Source of the DNA: CAZYTX01 sp964650485
Lineage (GTDB): Bacteria > RBG-13-61-14 > DATKZS01
Direction of reading: 5' to 3'
DNA: 23,510 bases
Assembly: GCA_964650485.1 (NCBI GenBank)
Contig: CAZYTX010000053.1
Coordinates: 1-23,510, forward strand
Shown here: piece by piece, positions 8,150 through 14,808 of the stretch
How positions within the stretch are numbered: position 1 is the first letter of the stretch
Layout of the letters: the number at the start of each line of letters is the position of its first letter
Translations under genes and position numbers: made by a program
The notes under the pieces: model-generated
Seen by the model: the letters and a program-made list of their open reading frames with translations, nothing else
Databases searched by the model: none
What the model was told of the DNA's origin: nothing

Positions 8150-8181
8150 GTCTTGCTTACTTTCCCTTCAAATACATAATC

Positions 8182-8853
8182 TTAGACAGCTTTCCTTTGT
8201 CCGGTCTCCCGCAGGTATGAGACAAGACCGGACTCGTGAATACCGAAACTCGCGGAAAGGTCAAAGCGCTCATCCATGGACCGGTAAACCTCCACCACCG
8301 CGGACTCGAATGTCTCGGCCACACGGGTCCCATACAGCGCGGACGAGAAAAAAAGCGGGATACCAGCGGGCCGCCACTTTTCCCTAACCTCGTGCTCGGG
8401 CACTACAATCTCTTCTCCAAGGTCGCGCTTGTTGTACTGGACCACCAGGGGCAGCGTTTCAAAATCAAGACCCGCCTGCCTGCAGTTACTGTCCAGGTTA
8501 GAAAAACTCTCCGAGTTGTGAAGAGACTGGGACCGCTGCGAGTCAGCCACGAAAACCACGCCGTCAGCCCTCATCAGCACCGACTTGCGGGTGGCGTTGT
8601 GCTGCACCTGGCCGGGCACGGTGTAAACCTTGATCTTGAGCCGCGCCCCGGACTCGGTGCGATAGGAAAATGGCAGTAAATCAAAGAAGATAGTACGGTC
8701 GCCACGGGTGTCAATCTGCATCATGCGGCCGCCCTTGCTCTCGCCTATACGGTCGTGCAGGCATATCAGGTTGGTGGTCTTGCCGGACAAAGCAGGGCCG
8801 TAATACACTATCTTCCACGTTATATGGCCTGATTCCTCGTCAAACTCGAGCAT
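8182..8853 (-). CDS. mglA: MglA-like small Ras-family GTPase
   Basis: This is a 223-residue GTPase of the MglA family, which in Myxococcus sets cell polarity and controls type IV pili and gliding motors. The P-loop GPALSGKT is at 19-26, the switch I region MQIDTRGDRTIFFDLLP at 45-61, the MglA-type switch II TVPGQVQHNATRK at 78-90 (with TVPG instead of the Ras DxxG), and the base-recognition NKRD at 141-144. The C-terminal extension past the G domain is longer than in M. xanthus MglA (195 residues). GGGAGAG sits seven bases before the ATG. It is the first gene of the minus-strand signalling cluster, 32 bp from the kinase. No MglB-type (roadblock) GAP gene is seen beside it, which is unusual because mglB and mglA are often paired. 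The family call is firm; a pilus or polarity role is inferred from context. Confidence 0.93.
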   Translation of the reverse strand: MLEFDEESGHITWKIVYYGPALSGKTTNLICLHDRIGESKGGRMMQIDTRGDRTIFFDLLPFSYRTESGARLKIKVYTVPGQVQHNATRKSVLMRADGVVFVADSQRSQSLHNSESFSNLDSNCRQAGLDFETLPLVVQYNKRDLGEEIVVPEHEVREKWRPAGIPLFFSSALYGTRVAETFESAVVEVYRSMDERFDLSASFGIHESGLVSYLRETGQRKAV

Positions 8854-9116
8854 GCCTGGGCTCTCCCGTTCATTTTTAATGAAGCAAGAAGAATGCCCGG
8901 TTTTTTATTTCTGCAAATGGTTAAATTTTATGATTTTTTTCGAATTTGCACCATTGCCCCGAAGCTCCTGGTTCGTAGAAATGAAATCCCATTTTCCGAT
9001 TTTGAGAATTCATGAGCGGGACCCTATTGCCACTTATGCAGCTTCCGGCAGGATTTTCCAAAAAGAAGGATTCTCTTATCAACGGGGCCACTGTCATTGC
9101 AGGAGCGGCCGGCGCC
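8854..9116. other. 263-bp gene-free stretch between glpB and the mglA-like gene
   Basis: No convincing gene is seen. The stretch is AT-rich relative to its flanks, especially 8880-8990, as expected for the promoter of the mglA-led cluster on the minus strand. It contains a short perfect inverted repeat, TTCATT-TTT-AATGAA (8870-8884), just upstream of the GTPase ribosome-binding site. I looked for -35/-10 and for sigma-54 -24/-12 elements and found none that I trust. The part near 9100 is GC-rich with GGCC repeats, but I saw no clear intrinsic terminator for glpAB. Confidence 0.5.
8870..8884. repeat. Short palindrome upstream of the mglA-like gene
   Basis: TTCATT, a three-T centre, then AATGAA form a perfect six-base inverted repeat 17 bases upstream of the GTPase start. 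It could be a regulator site or a small hairpin in the leader. Its AT-rich setting makes chance occurrence possible. Confidence 0.35.
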
Positions 9117-10463
9117 TTATAAAATGCCCGCGGCCTGCTTTCCCGCGCCGGCGCCTGTTATGAGTGCCGTGCCGGCGCCGGTGCCGTCGTATGCAGGGTT
9201 GTTGCCGGCCAGCACCGATCCCGCGGCAAACAGGTTCTGGTACATGACATGGCCGCTCTTTCCTGCCGGCCTGAGACCCTGGTCTGTGATCAGGCCTGCC
9301 TGGAAGATACCGTGGCTCTCGGTGACCGTCTTTGAGGTGATGTTGCCGGAGAAGACCTCGCCGGCAGGCGCGCCCTGGATGAACACCGGCAGGTCGAATA
9401 CGGTCTCGCAAAAGGACCGCTCCTTTTGGATGCCGCCTCCCATGAACTTTCCGCTTGCCAGCACGAAGGCTGATGCTTCCACGGTCTCGCGCCCTTTCAT
9501 GGACTCGATCTCGATCTCGTCTATCCTCTGTCCCTCCGGCGAGAACCCCGTGACCTCCGCGCGCACCACCTCGATGCCAAGGCCCGCGGCCACGTCGGCG
9601 AGATGACTTGAGAGCCGGAGCCCGTGCACCGAAGGGGGCATTGACAGGAGTTCGTATACTGGCAGAGAAAGCTCATGGGATAGCCGGGAGATCAGCTCAT
9701 CCCGTCCGCGGCAGGGGAGTACGGGCGGGACCACCACGGCGCTCGCTCCCGGGGACTTTTCCAGGGCCTGCTTCATTGCCTGGATGAATTCCTCGGGCTG
9801 CTTCTCGATGAATGCGCTCATCTCGGGGGCCTGCCGCTCGAATCCGTTGCCCAGGTCCAGGCTGCCGGCCGAGGGAGAAATTCCTGGGCCCGCTCCTTGG
9901 GCGCCCTCGGTTGCGAGCAGCGCGAACAGGGAGGGGTCGAAGCCGAAAAGGCCGCGCACACCCAGCACCAGCGGGCGCTGCATGCCATTGGAAGAAGGCG
10001 TTGCCGTGTGGGAGGGGAAAAGCGCGGCGTGCTTTATCGTGCCGAGCAATGTAAAGCAGGCCCGGTTCTGCTCGGCGCTCCCTGCCAGGGAGACCAGGCC
10101 GTGGCGGGGGAAGAGCATTGACACGGCCTCCTTGAAAAGCCCTTGTATCAGGCCGGCGGGGTCTTTCGACTCGCCGGCCAGAGCAGCGTAGGGATGGAAG
10201 GGGTTGTCCGAGATGATCCTTTGGATGTTTGCCCGGACGTCGGTGCAAGGCTGGCTGACGCGTTCGGTTACGTGCCCGGGCACGCGGTCGCCCGGCCTTG
10301 CCAGCGGCGCGCATGGGTCGCCGGCCAGGTCGAGGGCGCCCGAGCAGAAGCCGGTGGCGCCCTTTGACCTTGCTATCACCTTGACCTCGGCCCCCTGCCT
10401 CTTTGCAAAGGCCGCTGCTGATATGCCCGCGAGCCCGGCGCCTATAACAACCACCCTTGCCAT
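9117..10463 (-). CDS. glpB: Anaerobic glycerol-3-phosphate dehydrogenase subunit B
   Basis: GlpB is the second flavoprotein subunit of the anaerobic, membrane-associated glycerol-3-phosphate dehydrogenase. It works with GlpA to oxidise sn-glycerol 3-phosphate to dihydroxyacetone phosphate and feed electrons to the quinone pool. The 448-residue protein begins with the FAD-binding dinucleotide fold VVVIGAGLAGISAAAFAKRQ (residues 4-23), followed by the GlpB-like stretch ATGFCSGALDLAGDP (36-50). It ends with the FAD-fold closing region ...NPAYDGTGAGTALITGAGAG. Length is close to the E. coli protein (419). Its ATG overlaps the glpA TAA by one base (TAATG), so the two are translationally coupled. 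The usual third gene, glpC, coding for the iron-sulfur quinone-linking subunit, does not follow. Confidence 0.9.
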   Translation of the reverse strand: MARVVVIGAGLAGISAAAFAKRQGAEVKVIARSKGATGFCSGALDLAGDPCAPLARPGDRVPGHVTERVSQPCTDVRANIQRIISDNPFHPYAALAGESKDPAGLIQGLFKEAVSMLFPRHGLVSLAGSAEQNRACFTLLGTIKHAALFPSHTATPSSNGMQRPLVLGVRGLFGFDPSLFALLATEGAQGAGPGISPSAGSLDLGNGFERQAPEMSAFIEKQPEEFIQAMKQALEKSPGASAVVVPPVLPCRGRDELISRLSHELSLPVYELLSMPPSVHGLRLSSHLADVAAGLGIEVVRAEVTGFSPEGQRIDEIEIESMKGRETVEASAFVLASGKFMGGGIQKERSFCETVFDLPVFIQGAPAGEVFSGNITSKTVTESHGIFQAGLITDQGLRPAGKSGHVMYQNLFAAGSVLAGNNPAYDGTGAGTALITGAGAGKQAAGIL

Positions 10464-12106
10464 TATTCAGCCCCGGTGAAGCCGGTCTTTTTATTGAGCC
10501 CTGCTGAGAGGAAGTGCGCGGCCTGGCTGAGTTCCTCCTGGTCCACTGATGTGCCTTGCAGCACCGGGCGTTTTCCGCGCCACCTCTCGTCCAGGAAGGC
10601 GAGCAGTTGCTCGCGGGCTTCCCTGCCTGAGAGACCCAGCTCCTCTGCGAGGACAGCCGCGGCCCTGGCCGCGCACCTGGCCCCCTGGCAGGGGCCTGCC
10701 CCCAGCCGGCAGCGGTTCTTCAGGTCCTCGATGGTCACGGCCCACTCGTTTCTTATGGCGTGGACCAGCTCGCATGCCAGCACCGGCTCGCAAAGGCAGA
10801 CCGTGCGGGCAAGCCCGGGCCGCTCCCTTGTCGTCTCGAGGATGTCCCTTGCCCTGCTGCCGTGCCTGAAGATCATCCTTGATGCCGCGTACCTGGACAC
10901 GTTGTATCGGGCGGCCAGGCGAGCGGGGTCCGGGGTCTGTTCGCCCCCGGGCAGAGGGATGAGATGCGTCTGGCAGGCTGCGTCAACTCCCAGCTTCCTG
11001 CATAGGAGGTCCGCGGCCTCCTGGCTCATCATCCTGTACTCGGCCAGCTTTCCGCCGGCAATAGATACGATGCCGGACAGTCCCTCGATCTCCTGGTGGT
11101 CGAAGACCTTGTGCTCGCGGGAGAGGTCGTCCTCGTTCTTGCCCCACTCGTACAGGGTGGGCCGCACCGCGGCCCATGCCCGGATGACCCGGGATCGCCT
11201 GACGTCAGGCAGCATGCGCTCCGCGCCCTGCAAGAGGTACTCGATCTCGTCCTCTGTGACCTGGAGGTCGTCCGGGTCGCCGTAGAAGTCGTCGTCGGTG
11301 GTTCCGAGGATGGTGGTGTTCTCGTGGGGCATGATAAAGCTTGAGCGGCCGTCTATCATGCGCAGGATCACGCTCATGTTTGAGAGCCTGCGGTCGAACG
11401 TGAGGTGCACGCCTTTTCCCGGCCTGATCCTCGCCTTGACCCCGGCGAGCTTCGAGGTCCCGGGCAGCCACGGCCCGGTGGCCTGCATCACCAGGCGGGC
11501 GAAGACCTCGCGGGAGGCGCCGGAGCGCTCGCGCACCCTCACCCCTTTGACGTTGCCGTGGCCGTCCTTCAAGAACGCCTCCACCTCGGCGTGGGTGTGG
11601 ATTGCGGCGCCGTGCTCCGCGGCGGAGAGGGCGTTTGCCGCGCACAGCCGGTGGGGGTCCACCCCCCACTCGTCGGTGGTGACCGCGCCTGCGATGTTTT
11701 TCCTTATGTTGGGCACGAGCTTGAGGGCCTGCTCCCTGGAGAGCATGGTGTGCGGCTTTCCGCGTTTTCTGGGCGCGTACTTGTCGTAGACCTCGAAGTA
11801 TGTCTCGAAGAAGGGCGCCATGAGCTTGTGGGGAATGGGCATGATGAAAGGTATCCTGAAGTGCATGTGGGGTGCGATCTTCTGGATGTAGCCGGAGTCA
11901 AGGCAGGAGCGCCTGGTCACGTCTATGTCGTAGAGCAGGTAGCGGAGTCCGCCGTGCACCATTGCCGAGCTGCCGCCGGTGGCCCCTCCTGCCAGGTCGT
12001 TCTTCTCGAAGAGCGCGGTCTTTATTCCCCTGAGGGCCAGGTCCCGTGCTATGCCGGTGCCGTTCACCCCTCCGCCGACAACTATAACGTCATATGTATC
12101 AGGCAC
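10463..12106 (-). CDS. glpA: Anaerobic glycerol-3-phosphate dehydrogenase subunit A
   Basis: GlpA is the main catalytic FAD subunit of anaerobic glycerol-3-phosphate dehydrogenase. The 547-residue product (E. coli 542) opens with the FAD fold YDVIVVGGGVNGTGIARDLA. It has the DAO-family SAMVHGGLRYLLY motif at about 48-59 and GLSGIVSIAGGKLAEYR at about 342-358. It closes with a BFD-like [2Fe-2S] domain whose ligands are visible as C437-x-C439 and C473-x4-C478. That domain distinguishes GlpA from the aerobic GlpD. The start is a GTG immediately before the FAD fold; GGAGG lies about 12 bases upstream, a somewhat long spacing. It is divergently transcribed from the cyclic-nucleotide-binding gene across an 86-bp gap. 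It overlaps glpB by one base. Cytoplasmic-side location at the membrane is expected from the family, though no anchor subunit is seen here. Confidence 0.93.
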   Translation of the reverse strand: MPDTYDVIVVGGGVNGTGIARDLALRGIKTALFEKNDLAGGATGGSSAMVHGGLRYLLYDIDVTRRSCLDSGYIQKIAPHMHFRIPFIMPIPHKLMAPFFETYFEVYDKYAPRKRGKPHTMLSREQALKLVPNIRKNIAGAVTTDEWGVDPHRLCAANALSAAEHGAAIHTHAEVEAFLKDGHGNVKGVRVRERSGASREVFARLVMQATGPWLPGTSKLAGVKARIRPGKGVHLTFDRRLSNMSVILRMIDGRSSFIMPHENTTILGTTDDDFYGDPDDLQVTEDEIEYLLQGAERMLPDVRRSRVIRAWAAVRPTLYEWGKNEDDLSREHKVFDHQEIEGLSGIVSIAGGKLAEYRMMSQEAADLLCRKLGVDAACQTHLIPLPGGEQTPDPARLAARYNVSRYAASRMIFRHGSRARDILETTRERPGLARTVCLCEPVLACELVHAIRNEWAVTIEDLKNRCRLGAGPCQGARCAARAAAVLAEELGLSGREAREQLLAFLDERWRGKRPVLQGTSVDQEELSQAAHFLSAGLNKKTGFTGAE

Positions 12107-12192
12107 TTGTTTGCCGGGCCTCCACGTTTAAATTTTGACAGAGTAATCGGCTTGATGCAAAATATGATAAGCTGATATGAGGAGGATGAGCC
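12107..12192. promoter_or_regulatory. Divergent promoter region between glpA and the CNBD gene
   Basis: This 86-bp gap separates divergent genes, so it must hold promoters in both directions. On the plus strand a perfect TTGACA lies at 12135-12140 and TATGAT at 12163-12168, but their 22-base spacing is too long for an ordinary sigma-70 pair. On the minus strand only weak matches were seen. A strong AGGAGG (12180-12185) serves the plus-strand gene. The region is AT-rich compared with the flanking coding DNA. Confidence 0.45.
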
Positions 12193-12675
12193 ATGGCCAA
12201 CATAGAGGTTTTCAAAACCATCCCTCTTTTCAAGGATCTCAGTTACGCTGAGCTGAACAAGGTCTCGAACCTGACCCAGCGTGTCAGCTTCAACCCCGGG
12301 GACATAATCTTCCAGCGGGGGGACCCCGGTGACGCGCTTTATTTCATCCGGGAGGGCGAGGTCGAGGTCCTGGCCCCTTCATCTGAAGGCGAGGAAGCAG
12401 AGGACGTGGTGGCCACCCTGGGTGCGGGCGACCTTTTCGGCGAGATGGCGCTGGTGGAGGCCGAGCCTCGCTCGGCCACGGTGCGTGCCAAGACCGTAGC
12501 CAAGATGTTCAGGATCAAGAAAGACTACTTCGACGACCTCATGAGGGCCGAGAACGAGATCGCGCAGAAGATCTACAAGAAGCTCACCGTCATACTTTCG
12601 CACCGGCTGCGGGAGACCACCGAGCGGCTGGCCATCGCCAACCAGATCATCAGGATGACCAGCAAGAAAGAGTAG
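12193..12675 (+). CDS. Stand-alone cyclic-nucleotide-binding domain protein
   Basis: This 160-residue soluble protein consists almost entirely of a Crp/PKA-type cyclic-nucleotide-binding domain. It shows the typical opening FKTIPLFKDLSYAELNKVS, the beta-roll PGDIIFQRGDPGDALYFIREGEVEV, and the phosphate-binding cassette GDLFGEMALVEAEPRSATV at about 79-97. The cassette keeps both the GE pair and the R that contact the ribose and phosphate in cAMP binders, so ligand binding is plausible. There is no DNA-binding HTH after the domain, only a helical tail (about 115-160), so it is not a classical Crp/Fnr regulator. AGGAGG lies seven bases before the ATG. The next gene, the Hsp70 ATPase-domain protein, starts eight bases after its stop, so the two are very likely one transcript. 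Which nucleotide it binds, and what the helical tail contacts, are unknown. Confidence 0.9.
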   Translation: MANIEVFKTIPLFKDLSYAELNKVSNLTQRVSFNPGDIIFQRGDPGDALYFIREGEVEVLAPSSEGEEAEDVVATLGAGDLFGEMALVEAEPRSATVRAKTVAKMFRIKKDYFDDLMRAENEIAQKIYKKLTVILSHRLRETTERLAIANQIIRMTSKKE

Positions 12676-12683
12676 AGGGGATA

Positions 12684-13907
12684 ATGCCCAAGGTGCTGGG
12701 AATAGACTTCGGTACGACCAACTCCTGTATCGCCTACCTCGAGGACGGCAAGGCCAAGGTGATCCTTGACAAGGAGCGCTACAAGCTGGTCCCCTCAGTG
12801 GTCTACTTTTACCAGAAGGCCGACAGCACCAGGATCATGGTGGGTCGTGCGGCCAAGTCCAAGTACGTGGAGAACCCCTTTGCCACCATCCATTCCATAA
12901 AACGGTTCATGGGCAAGAGCTTCGAGTCCGAGGACGTGAAGGTGGCCCAGGACAAGTACTACTACATAATAGACCGTGACCCGAACGCCAAGAGCCACGA
13001 GATGGACATACAGGTGCGTATTAACGAGCTGGACCTCGCCGTGCCGCCGGTGGAGATAGCATCCTACATCTTCCGGTACTTGAAGCAGATGGGGGAGACC
13101 TTCCTCAAGGAGGCGGTTGAGAACGTGGTCATCACCCTGCCCACCACCCAGAAGACCCGCTACACCACGGCCATGAAGCAGGTGGCAGAGAAGGTGGGCA
13201 TGAACATCGTGGGCATGCTGGACGAGACCATGGCCACCGCGTACGCCTTCGGGTACACCAACAAGGGGGAGCACACCATCGGGGTCTACGACCTGGGGGG
13301 CGGGACCTTCGACTTCTCCATTTTGAGGCGGGTGCCGGGCGGCTACGAGGAGCTGGCCACTTTGGGGGACAACTGGCTGGGGGGCGACGACTTTGACCAC
13401 GCCATCGTGAGTTACCTCTTGCGCGAGTTCCAGGTGTCAACGCGGAACAAGACCTTTGCCGACGGGAACACCTACAAGGACGGCATCCTCATCACCGACA
13501 AGGACATACTGAGGGCCATCAAGTCTGAGGCCGAGAAGTCCAAGATCGCGCTCTCGGAGACGCCTCAGACCCTGATCCACGTGACCCGGGTGATACCGGA
13601 GATAGACGCGGAGATCAACATGGACATCAAGCTCTCGAGGGACGTGCTCGAGTACCTGGTGTCCGACCTGATCGAGAACACCATATCCATCGCCCTGGAC
13701 ACGGTGGAGAACGCCCGCACCATGGACCCCAACCTGAAGCTGGACGCGCTCCTCCTGGTCGGCGGCCAGGCCAGGATGCCCAGGATCAAGTCCAGGCTGA
13801 GAGACGTGTTCGGGGACATCATCTACGACCAGATACTGCCCGAGGAAGGCGTGGCCCTGGGAGCGGCCATCTACGGCCAACTGCTCATGGCTTCAAAGCA
13901 GAAATAA
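12684..13907 (+). CDS. Hsp70-family protein consisting of the ATPase domain only
   Basis: The 407-residue protein matches the DnaK nucleotide-binding domain from end to end: phosphate-1 loop GIDFGTTNSCIAYLEDGKA (6-24), phosphate-2 loop VYDLGGGTFDFSILRR (about 200-215) and adenosine motif LLVGGQARMPRIKSRL (about 355-370), closing with GVALGAAIYGQLL. A full DnaK is about 630-640 residues. The beta-sandwich substrate-binding domain and helical lid are absent, and the frame ends cleanly in TAA with no downstream remnant before xthA. So it is probably a dedicated actin-fold ATPase rather than a general chaperone. GAGGGG lies four bases before the ATG. The gene follows the CNBD gene by eight bases, which suggests the two products act together. 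No DnaJ or GrpE is nearby. The family is certain; the function is not. Confidence 0.92.
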   Translation: MPKVLGIDFGTTNSCIAYLEDGKAKVILDKERYKLVPSVVYFYQKADSTRIMVGRAAKSKYVENPFATIHSIKRFMGKSFESEDVKVAQDKYYYIIDRDPNAKSHEMDIQVRINELDLAVPPVEIASYIFRYLKQMGETFLKEAVENVVITLPTTQKTRYTTAMKQVAEKVGMNIVGMLDETMATAYAFGYTNKGEHTIGVYDLGGGTFDFSILRRVPGGYEELATLGDNWLGGDDFDHAIVSYLLREFQVSTRNKTFADGNTYKDGILITDKDILRAIKSEAEKSKIALSETPQTLIHVTRVIPEIDAEINMDIKLSRDVLEYLVSDLIENTISIALDTVENARTMDPNLKLDALLLVGGQARMPRIKSRLRDVFGDIIYDQILPEEGVALGAAIYGQLLMASKQK

Positions 13908-13984
13908 GGCCCCCTCAACGTTAAAAACGTCTTCATTCCCGGGCGGAGACAAACCATCTTTATTTTCTGGAAGGGCCGGGGACA

Positions 13985-14776
13985 ATGGCACAGGGGAAAT
14001 GGACCATAGCAAGCTGGAACGTAAACTCCATACGCAGCAGGCTGGTGCTGGTGCTGGACTGGCTGCACTCATACCGGCCGGACGCGCTCTGCCTGCAGGA
14101 GACCAAGGTGGACGACAAAGACTTCCCCGCGGAGCAGATAAGGGAAGCCGGGTACCAGGTGGTGTTCCGGGGGGAGAGGGGCTACAACGGGGTGGCCATC
14201 ATAAGCCAGTCTGCGCCTCGGGAGGTGCGCTTCGGCCTGGGCACGAGAACGGACCCGGACGAGGAGAGGATCATCGCCGCCAGCATAGACGGCATACCCG
14301 TGGTCAACACCTACGTGCCCCAGGGCAGGGACGTGGAGTCCCATATGTTCCAGTACAAGCTCAAGTGGTTCGACAGGCTGCTCGCATTCTTCAAGAAGAA
14401 CTACTCGCCGGACAATCCGCTCATATGGGCGGGAGACCTGAACGTGGCCCCGTCTGACATTGACGTGCACGACCCCGAAAGGCTGAAAGGGCACGTGGAC
14501 TTCCACCCCGAGGTGCACAAAAAGCTGCACAAGGTCATGGACTGGGGGTTCGTGGACGCCTTCAGGAAGTGGGAACCCGGGCCGGGGCAGTATACATTCT
14601 GGGACTACAGGGTGAAAAGGGCCCTGGAGCGGGGACTGGGATGGAGGGTGGACCACGTGATGGCCACAAGGCCGGCCGCGGACATGTCAGTCGGCGCCTG
14701 GATAGACAAAAAACCCAGGGCCGCCAAGAAGCCCTCTGACCACGCACCCATCGCCGTGTCCTTCCAGATTAAATAA
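13985..14776 (+). CDS. xthA: Exodeoxyribonuclease III / AP endonuclease
   Basis: ExoIII cuts DNA 5' to abasic sites and removes blocked 3' ends in base-excision repair. The 263-residue protein (E. coli 268) carries the full endonuclease/exonuclease/phosphatase set: N14 region WNVNSIRSR, metal ligand E39 in LQETKV, NTYVPQGRD, the catalytic GDLNVAPSDIDV, the DNA-contacting FRKWEPGPGQYTFWDYR stretch, RVDHVMAT, and the terminal SDHAPI with catalytic D252/H253. Nothing is missing. A GGGG-containing ribosome-binding site precedes the ATG by a few bases. The 77-bp gap after the Hsp70 gene contains a small inverted repeat (ACGTT-AAA-AACGT) but no terminator. Placement next to redox and oxygen-defence genes fits a role in oxidative damage repair, but that is only context. 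Confidence 0.95.
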   Translation: MAQGKWTIASWNVNSIRSRLVLVLDWLHSYRPDALCLQETKVDDKDFPAEQIREAGYQVVFRGERGYNGVAIISQSAPREVRFGLGTRTDPDEERIIAASIDGIPVVNTYVPQGRDVESHMFQYKLKWFDRLLAFFKKNYSPDNPLIWAGDLNVAPSDIDVHDPERLKGHVDFHPEVHKKLHKVMDWGFVDAFRKWEPGPGQYTFWDYRVKRALERGLGWRVDHVMATRPAADMSVGAWIDKKPRAAKKPSDHAPIAVSFQIK

Positions 14777-14808
14777 ATCTGCTATACTAATCGGAAGGCC
14801 TTTCAGCC

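Noticed and set aside
9010..9060. Sigma-54 promoter (TGGCA-like sequence on the minus strand) for the mglA-led cluster
   Set aside because: The GG-to-GC distance is not ten bases and the -12 element is missing.
8852..9163. Plus-strand open frame of about 103 codons covering the gap between glpB and the mglA-like gene
   Set aside because: It has no ribosome-binding site, a composition unlike protein and overlaps the ends of two firm minus-strand genes.
12135..12168. Sigma-70 promoter from TTGACA (12135) and TATGAT (12163)
   Set aside because: Each box is good alone, but the spacer is 22 bases, well outside 16-18. It is mentioned only as part of the divergent region.
11405..12175. Plus-strand open frame opposite glpA
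   Set aside because: It overlaps the whole FAD-binding part of glpA and has no family signature or start signal.
13918..13930. ACGTT-AAA-AACGT as a terminator after the Hsp70 gene
   Set aside because: The stem is only five AT-containing pairs and no T run follows.
14783..14788. TATACT as a -10 box before the FG-GAP gene
   Set aside because: No -35-like hexamer lies at a proper distance, and the site is immediately after xthA in a short gap.
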